Shown here in pieces: positions 1-5,632 of a DNA stretch of 15,198 nt. The stretch's first letter is position 1. Each line of letters begins with the position of its first letter. The stretch comes from an uncultured Polyangiaceae bacterium. GTDB lineage: Bacteria; Myxococcota_A; Polyangia; Polyangiales; Houyiibacteriaceae. Made by a program: the position numbers and the translations under genes. The notes under the pieces were generated by a model. That model saw nothing but the letters and a program-made list of their open reading frames with translations, was not told the DNA's origin and did no database searches. The DNA lies in the NCBI GenBank assembly GCA_947259605.1, contig CAMYMX010000024.1, positions 1-15,198 on the forward strand. Reading direction: 5' to 3'.

Positions 1-453
1 CGTCAGATGGCGGCTGCGATGGCGATGGGTGCTGCGGGTGTTTGGACCGGCTCGATTTGGCTTGCCACCGAGGAATCGGACTCGATTCCTTCTCTCGTCG
101 ACAAGCTGCTCATCGCGGACTCCACCGAAACGGTTCGGTCGCGCTGCATCAGCGGCAAGCCCGCCCGACAGCTCAAGACGGCCTACACGCGGGCCTGGGA
201 CGAGGATCCGGACTGCCCGGGCTACCTGCCGATGCCGCTTCAGTTCATGGCAACGGCCGAGGCGACCCAGCGCATCACGCGTTTTGCGCAGACGGGCGCG
301 GAAGGTTCGGACACGCTTCTCGGAACGCCGGTTGGTCAGGTCGTCGGACAGATGAATACGCGCAAGCCTGCGCGGCAGGTCATCGAAGAAATGGTCAGCG
401 AGTACATCGACGCGGTTGAGCGGGTTTCGAGCCTGCTCTCTGACGCCGACTAG
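1..453 (+). CDS. Nitronate monooxygenase (2-nitropropane dioxygenase family), C-terminal part, cut by window edge
   Basis: The frame is open from base 1 (CGT CAG ATG...) to the TAG at 451-453, so the visible 150 codons are the C-terminal part of a longer protein; the ATG at 7 is internal. The piece starts RQMAAAMAMGAAGVWTGS and continues with WLATEES. This is the glycine-rich FMN-phosphate-binding segment of the TIM-barrel nitronate monooxygenase family, followed by the family's usual helical tail (PVGQVVGQMN near the end). Family members are FMN enzymes of about 330-380 aa that oxidise alkyl nitronates (or related substrates) with O2 in the cytoplasm. The active-site half lies upstream of the window. 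The tail resembles the actinobacterial/environmental subgroup rather than the FabK enoyl reductases, although FabK-like proteins share this fold and cannot be fully excluded. It converges on the TPR gene with a 10-bp gap. Confidence 0.85.
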   Translation, partial: RQMAAAMAMGAAGVWTGSIWLATEESDSIPSLVDKLLIADSTETVRSRCISGKPARQLKTAYTRAWDEDPDCPGYLPMPLQFMATAEATQRITRFAQTGAEGSDTLLGTPVGQVVGQMNTRKPARQVIEEMVSEYIDAVERVSSLLSDAD

Positions 454-463
454 GTGCGGACCG

Positions 464-2899
464 CTACTTGCACTGACGGTTCACGTCGCGCGCGCGACTT
501 GCGAGCTTGCCGATCCGGTTGGCCTTCAGGTAGCGGGCCGCCATCTCGCAGCCTTCCTCGGTCGGGCCGAGCAGAACGGAGAGCCGACCCGCAGCAACCG
601 GCATGGACACCGGGGCGTTTGCGGCCTTTCGGAGCGGAGACTCTGGCGAGCGCTCGCGGTCTTCTTCGATATCGGCGCGGAGCAGGTGCACGTCCGCATC
701 GTCCGGCATGATCTGGAGAGCTTGTGCCGCGTAGCGGACCGCCAGGCCTCGTTTCTCGTCGGCGAGCGCGAGCCGGGCTCGGACGATCAGCTCCCAGACC
801 TGAACCTGCAGGCCGGCCGTCATTCGATTTCCCTCCGCGTCGACGGCTTCGAGCGCGCGTTCGAGCGAGTTCTCGGCACCGAGCTTACGGCGGCCGTAGA
901 GCTGTGCGAGGGCCAAGGCCGTGTCGGCGAGACGCGGGTCGGCACCGTTGCGCTTGGCCTGCTGATAATAGGTGCCGGCACGAACGTAGTCTTCTGCTTG
1001 CAGCGAGACACGCGCACCTGCGAGACGGAGCGCCACGTTCTTGGGGTGACGGCTGACCGCGTTTCGCATCGTCGACATGCCGCTCTGCCCGGCGCCCGTG
1101 AGCACCAGATAGCGAACGCGCTGCTCGTCGGCGCGGAGGTCCTGGATGTTGGCAGCGTCCATTTGCTTGATGACTTCTGCGGCGCGTTCGAAGTTACCCG
1201 TGTCGATCAAAAGGGTTACAAAGCCGGACAAGGCACGCGGCTGAGCCGGATCGAGTAGGAGCGCTTTTTCGTAGGCCGCTTGGGCGTCGTCGGTGGAGCC
1301 GACCTTGCGGTTCGCGTCACCTCGAAGCGCATACAGACTGGCGTCCCCGGGGCTCAGCTCGACCGCGCGGTCGAGCTCGGCCACCGCCTTTGCAGCATCG
1401 CCCTTGGCCAACAACACGCGCGCGTGACTTCCATGTGCCCAACCTTCGCCGTCGAATGCGGCGAGCGCGGCCGACGTCACCTTCTCGGCTTCGGAAAGCC
1501 GGCCGGCTTCGACGTAGGCCTGGGACGTCGTGTCCACCAAGCTGAGATGATTGGGCGCGGTGGCGAGCCCCGCTTCGAGTACCGCGATTGCCTGCTCGGC
1601 GTTGCCGTCTTCGAGGAGCGCGCTCGCAAGGCCGTTCGAGGCAGCGACGCCCCATCGCGTATCGCTGGTGGCCTCTTGATAGAGCGTGGCGGCACGGTCT
1701 CGCTCTGCGGCGCGCGGCGAGTCGTTCAGGAGCTCGGCGATGACCAGCGCCCGAAACGCCGGCTTGGCTTCATTTTCGGGCCCAAAACCCGCGCCGCTCA
1801 GGGTGGCAAGCCCTGCGCGCCGGACGCCTGTCTGCGCATACCACCAGGCGATCACGTGCGCCCTCGAGAACAGGTCAGCGGACGGGCCGCTCGAGAGCCG
1901 CTTGAGCAAGTCCTTTGCCTCGCTCGTTCGTCCGAGCGAGAGCAGCAGCTGTGCGGTTCCAACGATTAAGGTTTCGTCGGCGAGAATCTGACGTTTGGCG
2001 GCGGCGCGGGCGTACTCGAACGCTGCACCGATTGCGCCTTGCCGGTAGGCGAGCACGCCCTCGATCAAATCGGCCCAAGCTTTGTGGAGCGCCGACGCGT
2101 CTTCATCGGAACGCACCTCTTCGACGAGCGCGAGCGCCTCGCTAGCATTCCCTTGGAGCAGGCCGACGATCTGCGCGCGAGCGATTTTCGTTGCCGCGGT
2201 TTCTGTGGTTGCGCCGTTCAGCGTCGCGAGCGCAGCTTCAGGGCTCTCGGTGCGTGCTTTTATGCGCGCGAGCAGCGCAACGGGCTCGGGTGCGCCGGGG
2301 CGCGCGTCGACGACCTTCTCGGCGTCGGGAAGCGCCTGCATCCATTGACCGCGCGCGATGGCGGTCCAGGCGCGTCCAAGCAGGAACGCATCGGCTTGCT
2401 CCGCATACTTGGCCGGCCTTTCGGCTTCGGCGTGGGCTGCGCGGGGGTCTCCTTCGGCAAGGAACGAATAAATTCGGGCGATTCGCTGGTCGGGATCGTT
2501 CTGCTGCGCCGACTCCGCGAGAAGCGTTTCGGCTTGCTTCAGCTTGTCGAGATCTCCGCCGAGGCCCGCGGTCGCGAGGAGCCGCGCTCGCACCGAGTCG
2601 TTCGGATCGTCGCGAAGAAGAGCCAGCGCGCCGTCGATGACATCCGGGCTCGCGTCGCTGATGACCTCGTCGAGAGACGACGCCAAACGCGCGTCATGAA
2701 TCCACCCGAGGATCGTGTGGACGATGAAGAAGAAGATCATCGCGGCGATCCCTGCCGCGATGAAGCGCCGGATGCGTCGCTTGAGCGCTTCGGCGGGAGG
2801 CAAGACGATCTTGTTGACCGGCGAAATTGACGGTGTGGCGTTCTCGACCTTAAACAGGTCGGACGGTTCTTTACGCGAGCTCGATTCCTTGTCGGCCAC
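464..2899 (-). CDS. Large membrane-anchored tetratricopeptide-repeat protein
   Basis: This is an 811-residue protein. Residues 1-44 are polar and basic (a cluster KRRIRRF near 40-46). One hydrophobic helix at about 46-66 (IAAGIAAMIFFFIVHTILGW) follows, and the rest is soluble and alpha-helical. There is no cleavable signal, so it looks like a single-pass anchor with the repeats probably outside the cytoplasm. TPR-like helical pairs run through about 85-750. The clearest are at 450-580, with the typical G/A-Y-A spacing (AYVEAGRLSEAEKV, VLLAKGDAAKAVAELDRAVELSP, YEKALLLDPAQPRA). TPR arrays bind other proteins; no catalytic motif is visible, so the partner is unknown. The start is a GTG with a good ribosome-binding site and has no nearby in-frame ATG. 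The steroid reductase gene lies 78 bp upstream on the same strand, so co-transcription is possible but not shown. Confidence 0.85.
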   Translation of the reverse strand: MADKESSSRKEPSDLFKVENATPSISPVNKIVLPPAEALKRRIRRFIAAGIAAMIFFFIVHTILGWIHDARLASSLDEVISDASPDVIDGALALLRDDPNDSVRARLLATAGLGGDLDKLKQAETLLAESAQQNDPDQRIARIYSFLAEGDPRAAHAEAERPAKYAEQADAFLLGRAWTAIARGQWMQALPDAEKVVDARPGAPEPVALLARIKARTESPEAALATLNGATTETAATKIARAQIVGLLQGNASEALALVEEVRSDEDASALHKAWADLIEGVLAYRQGAIGAAFEYARAAAKRQILADETLIVGTAQLLLSLGRTSEAKDLLKRLSSGPSADLFSRAHVIAWWYAQTGVRRAGLATLSGAGFGPENEAKPAFRALVIAELLNDSPRAAERDRAATLYQEATSDTRWGVAASNGLASALLEDGNAEQAIAVLEAGLATAPNHLSLVDTTSQAYVEAGRLSEAEKVTSAALAAFDGEGWAHGSHARVLLAKGDAAKAVAELDRAVELSPGDASLYALRGDANRKVGSTDDAQAAYEKALLLDPAQPRALSGFVTLLIDTGNFERAAEVIKQMDAANIQDLRADEQRVRYLVLTGAGQSGMSTMRNAVSRHPKNVALRLAGARVSLQAEDYVRAGTYYQQAKRNGADPRLADTALALAQLYGRRKLGAENSLERALEAVDAEGNRMTAGLQVQVWELIVRARLALADEKRGLAVRYAAQALQIMPDDADVHLLRADIEEDRERSPESPLRKAANAPVSMPVAAGRLSVLLGPTEEGCEMAARYLKANRIGKLASRARDVNRQCK

Positions 2900-2905
2900 C
2901 TTGCA

Positions 2906-2914
2906 TCCCTCCCC
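2906..2914 (-). promoter_or_regulatory. Ribosome-binding site fixing the GTG start of the TPR gene
   Basis: On the minus strand GGGGAGGGA lies 6 nt before the GTG at 2899-2897. It is the best Shine-Dalgarno match near this start and supports GTG. The nearby ATG at 2906-2904 is in another frame, which gives only an arginine/histidine-rich shadow product. Confidence 0.6.
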
Positions 2915-2977
2915 GATGACGTGCGCCCCTGGTCGCCCATTGTCGCGTCAATCCGGGCGGTGACGCAAGTCTACGGG

Positions 2978-3772
2978 CTAGAGCACGAATGGGATGATCG
3001 CGCGACGGCTCTTTGGGTAGTCGCTGAAGTGCTCGCGGTACCAGCGATGGTTGGAAAAAGCCCGCGGAACGAGGTTTGTGGCCGTGAACCAGGCAAAGAC
3101 CCAGGCGGGCACGGTCCAGGCGGCGAGCGCGAATCCGACCCATTCGATGATTTCGCCGAAGTAGTTGGGGCTCGAAAGCCAGCGGTAGAAGCCGCCATGG
3201 GGGATTTTGTAGCCGCTTTCGCCTGGTTTTCGGAGATTCAAGAGGATCGCGTCCGACTGCTGGTTGATGGCGTAGCCGGCCGCGAAGACGAGAATTCCGA
3301 CGATGAAGCGCGGGTCCGTGAGCCAGTCGGTGCTCAGCAGGTGTGGGGCCAGCTCCGTGATTGCAAAGGCGTTGGTCGAGCCGTTGGCGGTATTGAAGGA
3401 GAACGCCAGCAGTCCCGTGATGATGGGCTTTTGCTTGTGTCCTCCGCGCATCCGAAACGGGTAGATGAACGATCGGTACACGTAGTGCAGCATGTACAGG
3501 CCGAAGAGGATGAGCGGGACGGGCCTGAACGCGTTGTCCGACATGAAGTAGACGACCGCGAATGAAATCGGCGACGGCGCCTCCATGAGAACCCACAAAG
3601 CTCTTGCCTGAACCGTCGGCCCCCATCCGGGCCGCAGGTGACGGCCGTAGGGCGCGGAGATGAACAGCAGGAGAACGAAGCTGACGATGCCGAGAACGAT
3701 GATCCCGAGCAAAGCCCACGTGTAGAGGGGATGGGCCTGAAGGGATTCGCTGAATGCTTCGGTGATGGGCAT
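2978..3772 (-). CDS. 3-oxo-5-alpha-steroid 4-dehydrogenase (steroid 5-alpha-reductase) family membrane protein
   Basis: A 264-residue polytopic membrane protein, close to the 254-259 aa of animal SRD5A1/2. The family reduces the delta-4 double bond of 3-oxo-steroids, or related enone/polyprenyl substrates, with NADPH. Visible family features, compared from memory with human SRD5A2: a Glu (E64) in WVLMEAPSPISF, matching the substrate-binding Glu of the ELPSF motif; Tyr (Y97) in LHYVYRSF, matching the second substrate-binding Tyr; AINQQSDAIL (about 168-177); NLRKPGESGYKIPHGG (179-194); NYFGEIIEWVGFALA (203-217); and the C-terminal DYPKSRRAIIPFVL. Several hydrophobic helices span the protein. 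The start is the ATG at 3772-3770, with only a modest GAGAG ahead of it. The similarity to eukaryotic enzymes is closer than for the DUF1295 relatives common in bacteria. The physiological substrate cannot be read from sequence. It is divergent from thpR with a 41-bp gap. Confidence 0.88.
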   Translation of the reverse strand: MPITEAFSESLQAHPLYTWALLGIIVLGIVSFVLLLFISAPYGRHLRPGWGPTVQARALWVLMEAPSPISFAVVYFMSDNAFRPVPLILFGLYMLHYVYRSFIYPFRMRGGHKQKPIITGLLAFSFNTANGSTNAFAITELAPHLLSTDWLTDPRFIVGILVFAAGYAINQQSDAILLNLRKPGESGYKIPHGGFYRWLSSPNYFGEIIEWVGFALAAWTVPAWVFAWFTATNLVPRAFSNHRWYREHFSDYPKSRRAIIPFVL

Positions 3773-3813
3773 CGGCTCTCGCGGGTCGTCTCGCTTCGAC
3801 CTAGACTGGCCGG

Positions 3814-4365
3814 ATGGGTGCTAATTGGTTTATCGCGTTTCCGATGCAAGTGAGGAATTTGCACCTGCGCCCGGCCCCGCCCCCCCGCGTGCGTGTGTTC
3901 GGGAGCTCAGACCTCCACCTTACTTTGGGCTTTCTTGGCGCGGTGCAAGAGTCGGATGCGAGAAATGCCTGGGACCGGATCGGGGACTTTGCCTCGTTCC
4001 GGGAGGTGAAAGGGTCGTTCTCGGGCGTCGAGCCCCTTGGGCATCCCCGAAAACCGTCCGCCATCGCGGCGATCGTCGACACGGGGCGCGATGCGCTGAG
4101 CGAGATGATCGCCGAGGCTAGGGATCCCCTCTTGAGGGCAGCCGGTGCCCCCGAGGACCGCCGGCCGCCGCTTCCGCACATGACCCTGGCGCGAATTCAG
4201 CGCAGGGCGAGGGCCATCGAACGTCGCGAGGCCCTTCGCTGGGCTCAGGCGATCGACTTGCGCGACGTGGTCTTCACCGCCTCGGCGCTCGCGCTCTACA
4301 CCTGGGCCGCCGATCGCCAGGAGCGTCTCTTTCAGATCATCGAGCGCCACGACTTCGACTCCTGA
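3814..4365 (+). CDS. thpR: RNA 2',3'-cyclic phosphodiesterase (2'-5' RNA ligase family)
   Basis: A 183-residue cytoplasmic protein of the normal ThpR length. It carries the two hallmark HxTx motifs of the 2H phosphoesterase superfamily: HLTL at residues 35-38 and HMTL at 122-125. These line the active site that opens 2',3'-cyclic phosphates on RNA ends and can join tRNA halves through 2'-5' bonds. The N-terminus (WFIAFP) matches the first beta-strand of the family, so the ATG at 3814 is preferred over ATG 3844, although the upstream Shine-Dalgarno is weak. A run of seven C (3880-3886) falls in a proline codon stretch (PPP) and the frame stays intact across it. The gene stands alone, divergent from the steroid reductase. 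A separate promoter for the next genes follows it. Confidence 0.9.
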   Translation: MGANWFIAFPMQVRNLHLRPAPPPRVRVFGSSDLHLTLGFLGAVQESDARNAWDRIGDFASFREVKGSFSGVEPLGHPRKPSAIAAIVDTGRDALSEMIAEARDPLLRAAGAPEDRRPPLPHMTLARIQRRARAIERREALRWAQAIDLRDVVFTASALALYTWAADRQERLFQIIERHDFDS

Positions 4366-4366
4366 C

Positions 4367-4382
4367 GTGCCCCAGCAGGCAC
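4367..4382 (+). other. Short hairpin just after thpR stop
   Basis: GTGCC (4367-4371) and GGCAC (4378-4382) form a 5-bp stem with a 6-nt loop starting one base after the thpR stop codon. No T-tract follows, so it is at best a weak termination or RNA-end structure. The rest of 4383-4453 shows no gene or clear motif. Confidence 0.25.
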
Positions 4383-4453
4383 CCCATAGGGCGATGCACC
4401 CCGGAGATTTGTGTGCTGCCTCGCGCAGGGGCCGGCTTAGCTTTGTCGGAACG

Positions 4454-4468
4454 TGGCATTTTTTTTGC
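4454..4468 (+). promoter_or_regulatory. Candidate sigma-54 (-24/-12) promoter
   Basis: TGGCATTTTTTTTGC matches the sigma-54 consensus TGGCAC-N5-TTGC at 9 of 10 fixed bases. The GG-to-GC spacing is exact: GG at 4455-4456, GC at 4467-4468. It lies in the intergenic gap, and transcription would begin near 4479-4480. This gives a leader of about 25 nt before the ATG at 4506. Sigma-54 promoters need an enhancer-binding ATPase; no upstream activator site was identified. The whole spacer is a run of eight T. Confidence 0.6.
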
Positions 4469-4505
4469 GAATCGAGTTCAATGCTGGTCGTAGGCAAATC
4501 GCGCG

Positions 4506-4823
4506 ATGTGGAAGAAGACAGTGTTTGGGACGGTTTCGGCAGGCTTCTTAGTCTATGTCGTCTGGCTCTCTTGTCTTAGCTCGGCTCGCCACCAAATCGA
4601 GTGGGACGTCGCCACCCGTGTCGGCGATGTCCTCGAGCGCACCGGCTTCGACGAAGTCGTGCCCGTCGTCGATGGACGAGACGTCGAGCTTCGCGGCCAG
4701 GTCTCTTCGGCGTCAGAGGCACGGCGGGCGGAGCGCATCGTGCGCATGGTCCGGGGGGTGCGGGTCGTGCGCATGGACCTGTTTGTCGCCGGCGAGGACA
4801 GCCTTGGGGGAGGTGAGACGTGA
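4506..4823 (+). CDS. Small membrane-anchored BON-domain protein
   Basis: A 105-residue protein. Residues 1-5 (MWKKT) are basic and are followed by a hydrophobic helix (about 6-25), then a BON-like domain at about 33-95: a helix (VATRVGDVLERTGF), a strand pair around VVDGRDVELRGQV, a second helix (EARRAERIVRMV) and the closing GVRVVRMDLFVAG. BON domains are small alpha/beta modules found in periplasmic and envelope proteins, where they are thought to bind phospholipid or stabilise the envelope. An in-frame TAG at 4491-4493 leaves ATG 4506 as the only sensible start, even though no strong Shine-Dalgarno precedes it. A lipoprotein reading (WLSC before residue 23) is a poor lipobox. The stop overlaps the start of the next gene (GTGA), so the two are translationally coupled. 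Confidence 0.8.
   Translation: MWKKTVFGTVSAGFLVYVVWLSCLSSARHQIEWDVATRVGDVLERTGFDEVVPVVDGRDVELRGQVSSASEARRAERIVRMVRGVRVVRMDLFVAGEDSLGGGET
4809..4816 (+). promoter_or_regulatory. Near-perfect Shine-Dalgarno inside the BON gene end
   Basis: GGAGGTGA is fully complementary to the 16S anti-Shine-Dalgarno core and lies 3 nt before the GTG at 4820 (6 nt counted from GGAGG). It supports the GTG start of the downstream gene and strong coupled translation. Confidence 0.7.
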
Positions 4824-5626
4824 CGTATCTCATGTTGCAGATGATCGGCGGCTTGCTGATTTCGGCGGCCCTGGGGGCGCTCTTGCTTTGGCTCGGGCAG
4901 GTTTTCTGGGGGCGACTGGTCGCTCCGGTGCGGGCCAAGACGCTCGAGTACGAGCTCGAGGAAGCGCGCGCAGACCTCGACGCGCAGGGCAGGCGCATCG
5001 AGGGGCTTCAAAAAGAGCTCGGGGGCCAAACCCGGCAGATCGAGACGCTCCAGCGCGCGAAGCGGCAGCTCACCGCGACCTTGGATGTGCGCAATCGTGC
5101 GATGCAAGAAGTCCATGAACGGCTTTCGGTGGTCGAGCTCGAGGAGCGACCAAGCGCGCGCGAGTCGGCGGACGGCCTGCGACACGAGCTTCGCATCGCC
5201 GTTCAAGAACGAGACGAGGCCAATACGACGCTACGGCAAGCCGAGGCGCGCGGCGCACGCCTGCAAACGGAGATCGAGGTGCTTCACGGAATCCACGAGC
5301 GGATGATCGAAGACATCGAACGGCTCAAGGGCCGGCTCCGAGACGCAGAGCTCGGGGCGCGGAGCAGCGGCCAATCTCGCCCGCCCGCGTGGGTCATGTT
5401 GCAGCCGTTTGGGCCGCGCGACGATTTGCAGCGGCTCCAAGGCGTCGACCCGAGCCTCGAACGCATGCTGAATCGACTTGGCATCTACCACTTCCATCAG
5501 ATTGCGCGGTTCGAGGCGTCGGACGTCGAGTGGTTGGTCGAGCACGTGGACGGCGTTCCCGAGCGTACGATTCGCGATAGCTGGATCGTGGACGCCGCCC
5601 ATCTTTGCGGCGCCTCCGACAACTGA
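4820..5626 (+). CDS. Membrane-anchored coiled-coil protein with C-terminal helix-hairpin-helix domain
   Basis: A 268-residue protein. A membrane helix at about 9-29 is followed by a long charged heptad-type coiled coil at about 40-178 (rich in E, R, L and Q). A short Ser/Pro linker (181-190) leads to a compact domain at about 198-264 with DDLQRLQGVDPSLERMLNRL, then GIYHFHQIARFEASDVEWL. That domain matches the helix-hairpin-helix (H3TH-like) module with the GVDPxLExxLxxLGIYHFxQIA pattern. The same module occurs at the end of some NuoE-type subunits and in small envelope-associated proteins of proteobacteria, and its ligand is not established. The GTG start overlaps the BON stop codon and has an excellent ribosome-binding site, so the pair is one operon, probably driven by the sigma-54 promoter. 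A structural envelope or scaffold role is inferred; no enzymatic motif is seen. Confidence 0.8.
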   Translation: MTYLMLQMIGGLLISAALGALLLWLGQVFWGRLVAPVRAKTLEYELEEARADLDAQGRRIEGLQKELGGQTRQIETLQRAKRQLTATLDVRNRAMQEVHERLSVVELEERPSARESADGLRHELRIAVQERDEANTTLRQAEARGARLQTEIEVLHGIHERMIEDIERLKGRLRDAELGARSSGQSRPPAWVMLQPFGPRDDLQRLQGVDPSLERMLNRLGIYHFHQIARFEASDVEWLVEHVDGVPERTIRDSWIVDAAHLCGASDN

Positions 5627-5632
5627 CGCCGA

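Noticed and set aside
416..1258. 280-codon plus-strand frame opposite the TPR gene
   Set aside because: It is a shadow of the TPR coding sequence; it also overlaps the nitronate monooxygenase end and contains no recognisable domain.
2945..2966. GCGTCA...TGACGC inverted repeat between the reductase and TPR genes
   Set aside because: Six-base arms with a 10-nt loop and no T-tract are expected by chance at this GC content.
3880..3886. C7 tract in thpR as a phase-variation site
   Set aside because: A run of seven C within a proline stretch is unremarkable in GC-rich DNA, and the frame is intact.
4367..4579. 70-codon frame after thpR
   Set aside because: It overlaps the sigma-54 promoter and the BON gene start, and has no ribosome-binding site or recognisable sequence.
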